The notes below the pieces were generated by a model. That model searched no databases, was not told the origin of the DNA, and was given only the letters and a program-made list of their open reading frames with translations. From the NCBI GenBank assembly GCA_050012675.1, contig JBEKGS010000008.1:1-64000 (forward strand): DNA of 64,000 bases, written 5' to 3'. How positions within the stretch are numbered: the first letter of the stretch is position 1; the number at the start of each line of letters is the position of its first letter. Of the stretch, positions 32,614-41,370 are shown piece after piece. Made by a program: the position numbers and the translations under genes. This DNA comes from Fen-455 sp050012675. GTDB lineage: Bacteria > Actinomycetota > Acidimicrobiia > Acidimicrobiales > Bog-793.

Positions 32614-34614
32614 TCAGATCTCGGTCGGTGCGACGCCCGTGGACGAGAGCCCGGGCGGGCTCGGGGCCATGACCGTTCCCGACAGGGAGGGGGCGTAGCG
32701 CTCCGTGGCGAGCTTCTCCTCGCCCTCCTCGCCGCCGTGCACCGGCCTGCCGTAGGCGGCATCGACGAGCCGGCCGATCTCGGCACCGTCGACCTTCTCG
32801 TACTCGAGCAGGGCGTGCGCCACCGCCTCGAGACCGGTCTTGTGCTCGCGCAGCACGGCGGTGGCGCGGGCTTCCTGCTCGCGCAGGATCCGGGCGACCT
32901 CCTCGTCGACGACGCGGCTCGTGTCCTCGGAGTAGTCGCGGGTGTGCATGAGGTCCTCGCCGAGGAAGACCATGCCCTGGGAGCCCCAGGCCATCGGCCC
33001 CACGCGCTCGGACATGCCCCACTCCCGGACCATCTTGCGGGCGAGCTCGGTGTTGCGCTGCAGGTCGTCGCTCGCCCCGGTCGACAAGTCGCCGTAGATG
33101 AGCATCTCGGCCACGCGCCCGCCCATCCGCACGACGAGGGCGTCCTCGATGTACTCGCGCGGGTAGATGTGCCTCTCCTCGGTCGGGAGCTGTTGGGTGA
33201 CGCCCAGGGCGAGGCCCGTCGGGATGATGCTCACCTTCAACAGGGGATCGGCGTGGGTGAGCACATAGGCGAGGACGGCGTGGCCACCCTCGTGGTAGGC
33301 GACGCGCTCCTTCTCGAGGTCCGAGAGCACCAGGCTGTCGCGGGGCTGGCCCATGAGGATCCGGTCCCGGGCGGCGTCGAAGTCGCGCATCTCGATGAAC
33401 TGGCTCCCGCGCCTGACCGCGTGCAGGGCCGCCTCGTTGACGAGGTTGGCCAGGTCGGCCCCTGACATCCCTGGGGTGCCGCGGGCGATGATCGACAGGT
33501 CCAAGTCGGGGCCCATCCGCTTGTCCTTGCAGTGCACCTGCAAGATGGGCAGGCGTTCGTCGAGGTCGGGCAGGGGGACGACGATCTGGCGGTCGAAGCG
33601 GCCGGGCCGCAACAGCGCCGGGTCGAGGATGTCGGGCCGGTTCGTGGCGGCCATGACGACGATGCCCTCGGCGACGTCGAAGCCGTCCATCTCCGACAGC
33701 ATCTGGTTGAGGGTCTGCTCGCGCTCGTCGTGCCCGCCGCCGAGCCCGGCGCCGCGCTTTCGCCCGATCGAGTCGATCTCGTCGACGAAGATGATGGCCG
33801 GGGCCTGCTTGCGGGCGGTCTGGAACAGGTCGCGCACGCGGCTCGCGCCGACGCCAACGAACATCTCCATGAAGTCGGACCCGCTCACGGAAAGGAACGG
33901 CACCCCAGCCTCCCCGGCGACGGCGCGGGCCAAGAGCGTCTTGCCCGTTCCGGGAGGACCGACGAGCAGCACTCCCTTCGGCACGCGGGCGCCGATCTCT
34001 TTGAAGCGGCCGGGAGACTTGAGGAAGTCGACGACCTCGCTGATCTCCTGTTTGACGCCCTGATAGCCGGCCACGTCATCGAAGGTCGTGCGCGGTCGCT
34101 CGGCGGTGTAGACCTTGGCCCTCGAGCGGCCGATCGACATGATCCCGGACATCTGCCCCTGGGCGCGCCGGCTCATCCAGACGAAGAAGCCGATGATCAA
34201 AGCCACGGGGAGCAGGTAGATGAGGATCTCGCCGAGGGCGTCCGAGCTTGGCGAGGAGAAGGTGTACTTGACGCCGGCGGCCTTGAGCGTGGCGTAGAAC
34301 GAGTCGGGGAGCTGCACCGGTCCGGTCGTGGTGTAGCTCGTGCCGTTCACGAGCGTGCCCGTGACCGCGCCGGTCGAGTTGTTGAAGTTGGCTGTTTGCA
34401 CCTGGTGGGTGGCGAGGTCGTGCTGGAACTGCGAGAAGCCGATGGCCTTGGCGCTGCTTCGGCTGAACATGCCCGAGCCGATGAACAGCACGATGAGAAC
34501 AACCGCTATGCCCGCGATCGCCCAGCGCCAGACCTGTTCGGAACCCGACGGCGTGCCCTGGCCCATCCTTCCCGGCTGGTTGCCCGGTCGCATGTCTTGA
34601 GGCTGACGACTCAC
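32614..34614 (-). CDS. ftsH: ATP-dependent zinc metalloprotease FtsH
   Basis: The 666-residue membrane protease degrades misfolded and regulatory proteins. Two transmembrane helices flank a short external domain. The AAA module has GPPGTGKT, the Walker B FVDEIDS and the ATNRPDILDPALLRPGRFD second-region-of-homology. The zinc site is H441-E442-G-G-H445, where most FtsH proteins have HEAGH, with a downstream acidic ligand in ASDDLQRNTE. I chose the GTG at 34614 because TACGAT lies 7 nt upstream; the ATG at 34623 is an alternative. It converges on the DUF5719-like gene. Confidence 0.93.
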   Translation of the reverse strand: MSRQPQDMRPGNQPGRMGQGTPSGSEQVWRWAIAGIAVVLIVLFIGSGMFSRSSAKAIGFSQFQHDLATHQVQTANFNNSTGAVTGTLVNGTSYTTTGPVQLPDSFYATLKAAGVKYTFSSPSSDALGEILIYLLPVALIIGFFVWMSRRAQGQMSGIMSIGRSRAKVYTAERPRTTFDDVAGYQGVKQEISEVVDFLKSPGRFKEIGARVPKGVLLVGPPGTGKTLLARAVAGEAGVPFLSVSGSDFMEMFVGVGASRVRDLFQTARKQAPAIIFVDEIDSIGRKRGAGLGGGHDEREQTLNQMLSEMDGFDVAEGIVVMAATNRPDILDPALLRPGRFDRQIVVPLPDLDERLPILQVHCKDKRMGPDLDLSIIARGTPGMSGADLANLVNEAALHAVRRGSQFIEMRDFDAARDRILMGQPRDSLVLSDLEKERVAYHEGGHAVLAYVLTHADPLLKVSIIPTGLALGVTQQLPTEERHIYPREYIEDALVVRMGGRVAEMLIYGDLSTGASDDLQRNTELARKMVREWGMSERVGPMAWGSQGMVFLGEDLMHTRDYSEDTSRVVDEEVARILREQEARATAVLREHKTGLEAVAHALLEYEKVDGAEIGRLVDAAYGRPVHGGEEGEEKLATERYAPSLSGTVMAPSPPGLSSTGVAPTEI

Positions 34615-34746
34615 GCCGACCATCGTAGGCGTCAGCGGCACATTGCCGGTTCGCGGGGCTCTCGCGGGGGGCTGTTCAGGGGCCGGGCGGCCCGAAGACC
34701 GCGGGCCGGGCTTGACGACTTAGTCCCCGCCGACGACGCTCGTCGC

Positions 34747-35595
34747 GTGAAGAGTCGCCGTGGGCGTGGCGCACCGGCTGTCACGGACGCGTCCCGGCCC
34801 GGCCGGGCGCCTTCGGCACGTCTCAGCTTCGGGAACTCCTTCGGCCTGCCCGAGGCGATCTTCGGGGTCGCGGCCGGCTTCGTGCTCGCTTTTGTGGCCG
34901 TGTCGGCCTACGTGGCGCTCTCAGGGCACCCCCACCACCCGAGCCAGTACGGCGAGGACGTCGTCAGCCTGATCGCCCTCTGGACGGGCCTGGTCGGATC
35001 GGTCCTCGTCGCCACCCGGACAGCGGAGCGCTCCAGGCGCGCCGGGGCCGGGGACACGGCCGGGACCGGGGCCAGAAGTGGCCTCGGCAGTGTCGTGCGG
35101 GACTACGGGCTCGCCTTGCGGCCGTGGCCGGACATACCCCTCGGGATCGCCGTCGGCGTGGGCTCCCAGTACCTGCTCGTTCCCGTCGTGGAAGCGCCCC
35201 TCGTCCCGTTCGTGCACCACCTCTACTCGCGCCTGGGCCATCCGGCCCAGAGCCTGACGGGCGACGCCTTCGGGGCCGGTCTCGTCGTGCTGGCCGTGCT
35301 CGTCTGCGTGGGCAGCCCCGTCGTCGAGGAGCTGTTCTTCCGGGGCCTGCTCCTGCGCTCGCTCGTGGGCAGCTTCGGCAAGATCGGCCCCCGGCTCGGG
35401 CCGGCGCTGGCGATCGTGGTGACCGGGCTCGTGTTCGGCCTCGTGCACTTCGAGGCACTTCAGTTCCTGGGCCTGGCGGGCTTCGGCATGGTGCTGGGCT
35501 ACCTTGCCTACCGCACCGGGCGCCTCGGACCCTCGATCGTCGCCCACATGGCCTTCAACACCGTCACCATCATCGCCATCGTCGTCTCCCGATGA
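34747..35595 (+). CDS. CPBP-family intramembrane metalloprotease
   Basis: The 282-residue polytopic protein carries the Abi/CPBP motifs VVEELFFRGLLLR, FGLVHFEALQF and HMAFNT in its C-terminal half, with six to eight hydrophobic segments. Family members are Rce1-like proteases or have roles in protein processing and bacteriocin immunity; the role here is unknown. The GTG at 34747 is the most upstream reasonable start before the first membrane segment. Confidence 0.82.
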   Translation: MKSRRGRGAPAVTDASRPGRAPSARLSFGNSFGLPEAIFGVAAGFVLAFVAVSAYVALSGHPHHPSQYGEDVVSLIALWTGLVGSVLVATRTAERSRRAGAGDTAGTGARSGLGSVVRDYGLALRPWPDIPLGIAVGVGSQYLLVPVVEAPLVPFVHHLYSRLGHPAQSLTGDAFGAGLVVLAVLVCVGSPVVEELFFRGLLLRSLVGSFGKIGPRLGPALAIVVTGLVFGLVHFEALQFLGLAGFGMVLGYLAYRTGRLGPSIVAHMAFNTVTIIAIVVSR

Positions 35596-35603
35596 GTCCC
35601 GAC

Positions 35604-35609
35604 TAGGCT
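35604..35609 (+). promoter_or_regulatory. Leaderless-type -10 element TAGGCT
   Basis: TAGGCT ends 9 nt before the ATG at 35619 of the phosphohexomutase gene. Confidence 0.5.
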
Positions 35610-35618
35610 CGCCCCGCC

Positions 35619-37049
35619 ATGTCCCCCGATCCGTCCCCCTCCTCCGGGCCGTCTTTCGACGACATCTTCAAGGCTTACGACGTCCGGGGCACGGTCCCCG
35701 ACGAGCTCGACGCCCGCACCGTCTACGCCGTCGGCGTCGGGTTCGCAAGGTTCGTGCTCGAACAGGGCGCCTCGCAAAAGCGCGTCGTGGTGGCCCGTGA
35801 CATCCGCCGTTCGGGCCTCGAGCTGAGCCGGGCCTTCAGCGCCGGAGTGCTCTCGGTCGGTCTCGGCGTCGTCGACACGGGTCTCGCCTCGACGGACCTG
35901 CTCTATTTCGCCTCCGGCAAGCTCGACCTTGCCGGGGCCATGCTCACGGCGTCGCACAATCCGCCGGAGTACAACGGGATAAAGCTCTGCCTTGCGGGCG
36001 CCCGCCCGATCGGGCGTGACTCCGGCCTCGGGGAGGTCCGACGCGTCGCAGCCGAGGCGTACGCGAGCGCCCCGGCCGACGGCGGTGTCGCCGGCGTCGA
36101 CGACGACCCCCGTGTCGAGCACCTGAGCCTGCTCTCGCAGTTCGCCACCCACGTTCGCTCGTTCGTGGACCTGACACGGCTCAGGCCGATGAAGATCGTC
36201 GCCGACACGGCCAACGGCATGGGCGGCCTCATCGTCCCCGAGGTGTTCGCGGGCCTGCCCTTCGAGGTCGAGATCCTCTTCGGCGAGCTGGACGGTTCCT
36301 TCCCGAACCATCCCGCCGACCCGATCCAGGTCGAGAACCTGGCCGACCTCCGTTCCCGGATACTGCAGGCCAAGGCAGACGTCGGCCTCGCCTTCGACGG
36401 TGACGCGGACCGCGTCTTCCTCGTCGACGAGAAGGCCGAGCCGGTGTCCGGATCGCTCACGACCTCGATCGTGAGCGCCGCCATGCTCGAGAAGTACCCC
36501 GGCTCGAAGATCCTCTACAACCTCATCTGCTCGCACGCCGTGCCCGAGATCATCACCGAGCACGGCGGCATCCCGATCCGCACCCGGGTCGGGCACTCGT
36601 TCATAAAGGCCAGGATGGCCGAGACCGGTGCCATCTTCGGCGGCGAGCACTCCGGCCACTACTACTTCAGGGATAACTACCGGGCGGACTCGGGGATCAT
36701 CGCCGCCCTCGTCGTGCTCGAGGCCCTCTCCAAGGCGGGAGTGCCGCTGTCGCAGTTCCGCGTCCCCTACGAGCGCTACTTCGACTCGGGTGAGATCAAC
36801 ACCGAGGTCTCCGACCCGGCAGGGCTCGTGGGCGAGCTCGCCGAGCACTACCGTGGCGAAGGCGCCGGGACCGACGACCTCGACGGGGTGACGGTGGACT
36901 TCGGCGACTGGTGGTTCAACGTGCGCCCCTCCAACACCGAACCGCTCCTGCGGCTCAACTTGGAGGCGAAGAGCGCTCCCGAATGCGACCGCCATGTCGC
37001 CGAGGTGCTCGAGGTCATCCACCGGCTCGAGGGGAACCGGCCGGGATAA
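35619..37049 (+). CDS. manB: Phosphomannomutase/phosphoglucomutase
   Basis: The 476-residue alpha-D-phosphohexomutase interconverts hexose 6- and 1-phosphates. The phosphoserine loop TASHNPPEYNGIKL, metal site DGDADR, sugar loop GGEHSGHYYFRD and phosphate loop RPSNTEPLLRL are all intact. It should supply mannose-1-phosphate to the nucleotidyltransferase in the sugar region. It heads a group with a Trm112-like gene, an isomerase and ahcY. Confidence 0.93.
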   Translation: MSPDPSPSSGPSFDDIFKAYDVRGTVPDELDARTVYAVGVGFARFVLEQGASQKRVVVARDIRRSGLELSRAFSAGVLSVGLGVVDTGLASTDLLYFASGKLDLAGAMLTASHNPPEYNGIKLCLAGARPIGRDSGLGEVRRVAAEAYASAPADGGVAGVDDDPRVEHLSLLSQFATHVRSFVDLTRLRPMKIVADTANGMGGLIVPEVFAGLPFEVEILFGELDGSFPNHPADPIQVENLADLRSRILQAKADVGLAFDGDADRVFLVDEKAEPVSGSLTTSIVSAAMLEKYPGSKILYNLICSHAVPEIITEHGGIPIRTRVGHSFIKARMAETGAIFGGEHSGHYYFRDNYRADSGIIAALVVLEALSKAGVPLSQFRVPYERYFDSGEINTEVSDPAGLVGELAEHYRGEGAGTDDLDGVTVDFGDWWFNVRPSNTEPLLRLNLEAKSAPECDRHVAEVLEVIHRLEGNRPG

Positions 37050-37081
37050 CACTTTGCCCATGACCAGGAAAGGGGTCCTTG

Positions 37082-37348
37082 ATGGCGCTCGACCCGCAAC
37101 TGCTAGCCCTTCTCGCCTGCCCTGAGGACAAGGGCCCGCTCTACTACTTCGCCGACGAGGAGACGCTCTACAATCCCCGGCTCCACCGGCGCTACCGCAT
37201 CGTCGAGGGCATCCCGGTGATGCTCGTCGACGAGTCCGAGACCGTCGGAGACGACGAGCACGCTCGTCTGTTGTCCAAGGCTTCGGCGGAGGGGATCACT
37301 CCCAACTTCGAACAGGGCCAGGGCGCGGGCGGCACCGCATCAAAGTGA
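37082..37348 (+). CDS. Trm112-like small protein
   Basis: The 88-residue protein begins LDPQLLALLACPEDKGPLYYF and contains YNPRLHRRYRIVEGIPVML, the Trm112/YcaR family pattern; only one cysteine of the usual zinc set is kept. It may act as a small activator or chaperone. GGAAAGGGG precedes the ATG at 37082, and the stop overlaps the following GTG (GTGA). Confidence 0.85.
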   Translation: MALDPQLLALLACPEDKGPLYYFADEETLYNPRLHRRYRIVEGIPVMLVDESETVGDDEHARLLSKASAEGITPNFEQGQGAGGTASK

Positions 37349-38388
37349 GCTGGGTATCGCCCGACAGCTTGGACATGCTCGGGGCCAGCGCCGCCCTGCC
37401 CGAGCAGCTGGAGGCCGCAGCCTCCGCGGCCGGCGCGGTGAGGGGCCTTCCCTCTCCGGAGGGCCTCGGTGCCATCGTCGTGGTCGGCATGGGCGCAAGC
37501 GGTGCCGCGGGTGAGATCCTGCAAGCCGTCGGCCGGGACCAGCTCCGTGTCCCGGTCGTGCTGGTGGGCGAGTACTCCGTGCCCTCGTTCGTCGGACCGG
37601 GCACGCTCGTGTTCGCGGTCTCGTTCTCCGGAGAGACCGAGGAGACCCTGGCCGCGGCAGAAAGCGCCCTCGAGCGCGGCGCGAGGCTCATCGCCGTGAC
37701 ATGTGGCGGGAGCCTGGCCGAGCTGGCCGAGGCGTCCGGGGCACCGGTCTTTCTGACCTCGGACAAGATCCCCCAACCACGCGCGGCAGTCGCGGCCACG
37801 ACGGCGTCTTTGCTCGTGGCCCTCGAACGCCTGGGACTTTTGACCGGGATGACCCCTGCGATAAGGGCTGCGGTCGACCAGCTGAAGAGGCGCCGCGACA
37901 CCCTCGTCGGTGGCGGTGGCACGGCCGGCGAGGTCGCCCGCCGGCTCGGTCGCACCATCCCCCTTGTGCAGGGGGCGAGCGGCATCGCCGCGGTGGCGGC
38001 CCGGCGCTGGAAGACCCAGCTGAACGGGAACGCCAAGACGCCGGCCTTCTTCGCAGTCCAGCCGGAGTGGTGCCACAACGAGATCTGCGGCTTCGGCCAG
38101 CACGGGGACGTGACCAGGCAGGTGGTCACGATCGTCACCTTGCGCAGCGACTTCGAGCATCCTCAGGTCGAGCGCCGCTTCAGCCTCGTGGACGAGCTCG
38201 TGGGCGAAGCCGTGGCATCGGTGATCGAGGTGCACGCCGAGGGTGCGGGACAACTCGCGCAGCTCTTCGACCTGTTCATGATCGGCGACTTCGTCTCCCT
38301 GCACGTCGCCTCGCGGGAGGGCATCGACCCGGGGCCCGTCCCGGTGCTCGTCGAGGTGAAGCGGTCCCTGCAAGGCGCGAGGCCCTAG
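37345..38388 (+). CDS. Bifunctional phosphoglucose/phosphomannose isomerase
   Basis: The 347-residue SIS-domain protein has VVGMGASGAAGEIL, VSFSGETEETLAAAESA, the active-site WKTQLNGNAKTPAFF and EWCHNEICGF, matching the PGI/PMI family. It converts fructose-6-phosphate to mannose-6-phosphate, feeding manB two genes upstream. It overlaps the Trm112-like gene by 4 nt. Confidence 0.9.
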   Translation: MSWVSPDSLDMLGASAALPEQLEAAASAAGAVRGLPSPEGLGAIVVVGMGASGAAGEILQAVGRDQLRVPVVLVGEYSVPSFVGPGTLVFAVSFSGETEETLAAAESALERGARLIAVTCGGSLAELAEASGAPVFLTSDKIPQPRAAVAATTASLLVALERLGLLTGMTPAIRAAVDQLKRRRDTLVGGGGTAGEVARRLGRTIPLVQGASGIAAVAARRWKTQLNGNAKTPAFFAVQPEWCHNEICGFGQHGDVTRQVVTIVTLRSDFEHPQVERRFSLVDELVGEAVASVIEVHAEGAGQLAQLFDLFMIGDFVSLHVASREGIDPGPVPVLVEVKRSLQGARP

Positions 38389-38407
38389 GCGCCCGCGGGC
38401 GCGTCTC

Positions 38408-39745
38408 ATGAGCGGCGGACCCGTCCCAGCCGACATCGCCGACCCGGGCCTGGCCGGCCCCGGAGGCGAGAGGGTCGCCTGGGCGGGCGGCGACATGCCC
38501 GTGCTGAGATCGATCCGGGAGCGCTTCGGGCGCGAGCGGCCCTTGGAGGGCCTCGTCATCGGTGCCTGCCTGCACGTGACCGCCGAGACGGCCAACCTCC
38601 TCACGACGCTCAAGGCGGGCGGCGCGACGGTGCTCGCCTGCGCCTCCAACCCTCTTTCGATCCAGGACGACGTGGCCGCCTGCCTCGTCGTCGACGAGTC
38701 CATCGCCACCTTCGCCGTGAAGGGCGAGAGCCAGGAGCGCTACCTGGCCGGCATCGACGCCGTGCTCGACGGCCATCCCCACCTGACGATGGACGACGGC
38801 TGCGACCTCGTCGCACGCCTCCACGAGTCCCGCCCCCACCAGTTGCCCGAGGTGATCGGTGGCACCGAGGACACCACGACCGGGGTCATCCGCCTGCGGG
38901 CCATGGAGTCGGCCGGCGTGCTCGCCTACCCGATTGTCGCCGTCAACGACGCGGAGACCAAACGCCTCTTCGACAACCGCTACGGCACGGGCCAGTCCAC
39001 CCTCGACGGCATCATCCGCGCAGCCAACATCCTCGTGGCCGGCAAGCGTTTCGTCGTGGCCGGCTACGGCCCCTGCGGCAAGGGCGTGGCCCTCAGCGCC
39101 CGAGGCCTCGGCGCCCTCGTCACGGTCACCGAGATCGATTCGTTACGCGCGCTCGAGGCCGTCATGGACGGCTTCGCCGTCGAGCCGATGGAGCTCGCGG
39201 CCCGGACGGGAGAGGTCTTCGTGACCGTCACTGGCAACACCAAGGTGCTGCGGGCCGAGCACTTCGCGCAGATGCGCGACGGCGCCATCGTGGCCAACGC
39301 CGGCCACTTCGACGTCGAGATAGATCTCGCCGCCCTCGAGGCCATGTCGGCTGCCCACAGACGGACACCGCGGCCGATGGTGGAGGAGTTCACCGTCACC
39401 TCACCGGACGGCACCTCCCGGCGCATCCTTCTTCTCGCCGAGGGCCGCCTCGTCAACCTGACCGCGGCCGAGGGCCATCCGGCCGCGGTCATGGACCTCT
39501 CTTTCGCCAACCACGCGCTCGCGGCCGAGTGGCTGGTGAGAGACCGGGGCAAGCTGTCCATCGGCGTTCACGGGGTGCCCGCCGGCCTCGACGCCGAGAT
39601 CGCCCGCCTCAAGCTTGTGACGATGGGGACCGTCATGGACGAGCCCACCGCCTTGCAGCGCGCCTATCTCGACTCCTGGACGGCCGGGGCCCGGGCGGCG
39701 GACGCCTTTTCGAGCGTCGGCCGAAAGCGGGGGACCGGGGCGTAG
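38408..39745 (+). CDS. ahcY: Adenosylhomocysteinase
   Basis: The 445-residue NAD-dependent hydrolase cleaves S-adenosylhomocysteine to homocysteine and adenosine. It shows GACLHVTAETANLL, the catalytic NDAETKRLFDNRYGTGQS, the NAD loop VAGYGPCGKGVA and NAGHFDVEID. The sequence is complete. Its stop codon TAG overlaps the -10 hexamer TAGACT of the next transcript. Confidence 0.94.
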   Translation: MSGGPVPADIADPGLAGPGGERVAWAGGDMPVLRSIRERFGRERPLEGLVIGACLHVTAETANLLTTLKAGGATVLACASNPLSIQDDVAACLVVDESIATFAVKGESQERYLAGIDAVLDGHPHLTMDDGCDLVARLHESRPHQLPEVIGGTEDTTTGVIRLRAMESAGVLAYPIVAVNDAETKRLFDNRYGTGQSTLDGIIRAANILVAGKRFVVAGYGPCGKGVALSARGLGALVTVTEIDSLRALEAVMDGFAVEPMELAARTGEVFVTVTGNTKVLRAEHFAQMRDGAIVANAGHFDVEIDLAALEAMSAAHRRTPRPMVEEFTVTSPDGTSRRILLLAEGRLVNLTAAEGHPAAVMDLSFANHALAAEWLVRDRGKLSIGVHGVPAGLDAEIARLKLVTMGTVMDEPTALQRAYLDSWTAGARAADAFSSVGRKRGTGA

Positions 39746-39748
39746 ACT
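39743..39748 (+). promoter_or_regulatory. -10 element TAGACT for the hpf leader
   Basis: TAGACT ends 7 nt before an ATG at 39756. By the spacing seen elsewhere in the window, transcription should start at or near 39756, giving hpf a leader of about 300 nt. Confidence 0.5.
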
Positions 39749-39755
39749 CCGGTCG

Positions 39756-39836
39756 ATGGGCTGCGCGGGTCTGTGGTTGAAAGTCGATGCCAGTCGCAGG
39801 CGAAACGACCCACGTAAGGCGACTCGTGGTCGCTGA
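39756..39836 (+). CDS. Possible 26-residue leader peptide upstream of hpf
   Basis: The frame encodes MGCAGLWLKVDASRRRNDPR and six more residues. It fits the leaderless spacing rule exactly (hexamer, 7 nt, ATG). The basic composition and position suggest a regulatory leader peptide. The competing view is that this stretch is the 5' part of a structured RNA and is not translated. Confidence 0.25.
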   Translation: MGCAGLWLKVDASRRRNDPRKATRGR

Positions 39837-40045
39837 GCATGGTGCGGTTTAGATGTAAGTCCTGCCTTGCGCGGCACCGGTTGGCGGTGCCGGCGGGAGA
39901 AGGGACCAACCGTGAGCTCCAGGCGCAAAGGGCGGCGAACCCGCCAGGATCGCCGGGCACGGGACACCCTCAGCAGGCGGGTGTGGGGTCAAAGACCAGG
40001 TCAGCCGCGCGTGCCCGTCACCGTTTCAGCTGTCCCCGATGGTAA
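39756..40045 (+). ncRNA. Structured hpf leader, candidate raiA-type RNA
   Basis: The 312 bp between ahcY and hpf hold no convincing large gene but show strong stems, for example GGCACCG/CGGTGCC, CCACG/CGTGG and GGCGG/CCGCC. Weinberg and co-workers described a 'raiA' RNA motif located upstream of raiA/hpf genes in Firmicutes and Actinobacteria; the position and length fit. I have not matched the consensus base by base, so the family call is inference. Confidence 0.45.
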
Positions 40046-40057
40046 AGGAGCTGCTCC

Positions 40058-40411
40058 ATGGATATCACGGTGCATACCCGCCATTTGGACGTCCCCGCCG
40101 GTCTTCGGGAAACCGCGGTTGAGAAGGCACAGCATCTCGAAAGGTTCCTCGAAGGCACCCAGCGTGCCGACATCGTGTTCTCCCGCGACCATGCGGCGCG
40201 CGACGACGGCTATGTGACCTGCGAGATCTCGGTCGTGGCCCGGGGCCGTGTCGTCCGGGTGCGCTCGAGCGGGCACCTGGCGGCCAATGCACTGGAGGCG
40301 GCCCTCGACAAGGAGACGCAACGGCTGACCCGGATGCAGGACCGCCTCGTGCAACGGTCCCGCCCCCGTCACAAAGTGGTGACCCAGCGAGCAACGGAGC
40401 CTGCGGACTGA
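40058..40411 (+). CDS. hpf: Ribosome hibernation-promoting factor
   Basis: The 117-residue protein matches HPF/RaiA (MDITVHTRHLDVPAGLRE, DIVFSRDHAARDDGYVTCEI, NALEAALDKETQRLTRM), which binds the small ribosomal subunit and inactivates ribosomes in stationary phase. It is the short form, lacking the long-form C-terminal dimerisation domain. AAAGGAG precedes the ATG. A long structured leader suggests post-transcriptional control. Confidence 0.9.
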   Translation: MDITVHTRHLDVPAGLRETAVEKAQHLERFLEGTQRADIVFSRDHAARDDGYVTCEISVVARGRVVRVRSSGHLAANALEAALDKETQRLTRMQDRLVQRSRPRHKVVTQRATEPAD

Positions 40412-41370
40412 ACGAACTGCCCATCCCCGATCCGCCCAGGGTCGCGATCGTGGGACCCACCGGCACCGGCAAGACGGCGCTCGCCCTCGAGCTTCACCGG
40501 AGGTCCCCGGACCGCTACGAGCTCGTCTCTGTCGACGCGATGGCCGTCTACCGGGAGCTCGACCTCGGCACCGCCAAGCCGACGGCCGCCGAGCGCCGCC
40601 AGGCGCCCTGGCACCTCATCGACATCGTCGATCCCTCCGAGGAATTCTCGGTTGCAGCCTTTCAGTCACGGGCACGCCGGGTGCTAGCCGGCATCGACGC
40701 CCGAGGACATGTGCCGGTCCTGGTGGGAGGCACCGGTCTTTATCACCGCGCCGTCCTGGACGGCCTGGAGATCCCCGGCCGTTTCGCCAAGGAGGCGGGA
40801 GAGCTCGAGCGCCGCGCCGATCAGCCCGGCGGCCTCGAGGAGCTGTTCGGGCGCCTCAGCGAGCTGGACCCGGTGGCGGCGAGCCGGATCGAGCCTGGCA
40901 ACCGGCGGAGGATCGTCCGTGCCCTCGAGGTCACGCTCGGCGCCGGCCGCCCCTTCTCGTCGTTCGGTCCCGGCCTTGTCACCTACCCGCCGGTCGCATC
41001 GAGCTTCGTCGGGCTCGCGCTGAGCCGTTGCGAGCTCGACCGCAGGCTTGCCCAGCGCTTCGAGGACCAGCTCGAAAAGGGGCTGCTCGCCGAGGTCCGA
41101 GCACTTTCGTCAAGACCGGGTGGCCTGTCGCGCACGGCCCGCCAGGCGATCGGCTACCGGGAGCTGCTCACCCACGTGGAAGGCGGCGTCGATCTCGAGC
41201 AGGCCAAGGCGGAAGCCGTCCGCAGGCTGCGGGCATTCGCCCGCCGTCAGGAAGCCTGGTTCCGGCGCGACCCGCGCGTGGTCTGGATGGAGGCCGACCG
41301 GGAGGACCTGTGCGAGGCCGTCTGCGCCCTTGTCGGCGACACCGCCCCCGCCAAGGCCGTGCGACACTGA
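40408..41370 (+). CDS. miaA: tRNA dimethylallyltransferase
   Basis: MiaA transfers a dimethylallyl group to A37 of tRNAs reading UNN codons. The sequence has the P-loop IVGPTGTGKTALA, VSVDAMAVYRELDLGTAKP, VLVGGTGLYHRAVLDGLEI and RQAIGYRELLTHVEGG. The only ATG/GTG/TTG start is the GTG at 40450, which would remove the first beta-strand (RVAIV) before the P-loop. A CTG at 40408 overlapping the hpf stop (CTGA) keeps that strand, so I annotate it from there with low certainty about the start. Confidence 0.9.
   Translation: MNELPIPDPPRVAIVGPTGTGKTALALELHRRSPDRYELVSVDAMAVYRELDLGTAKPTAAERRQAPWHLIDIVDPSEEFSVAAFQSRARRVLAGIDARGHVPVLVGGTGLYHRAVLDGLEIPGRFAKEAGELERRADQPGGLEELFGRLSELDPVAASRIEPGNRRRIVRALEVTLGAGRPFSSFGPGLVTYPPVASSFVGLALSRCELDRRLAQRFEDQLEKGLLAEVRALSSRPGGLSRTARQAIGYRELLTHVEGGVDLEQAKAEAVRRLRAFARRQEAWFRRDPRVVWMEADREDLCEAVCALVGDTAPAKAVRH

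Noticed and set aside
35508..37061. 517-codon minus-strand frame
   Set aside because: Antisense shadow of the phosphohexomutase gene.
39839..40045. 68-codon frame in the hpf leader
   Set aside because: It has a CxxC pair at the start but no ribosome site, crosses several strong stems and shows no recognisable domain; a structured leader explains the region better.
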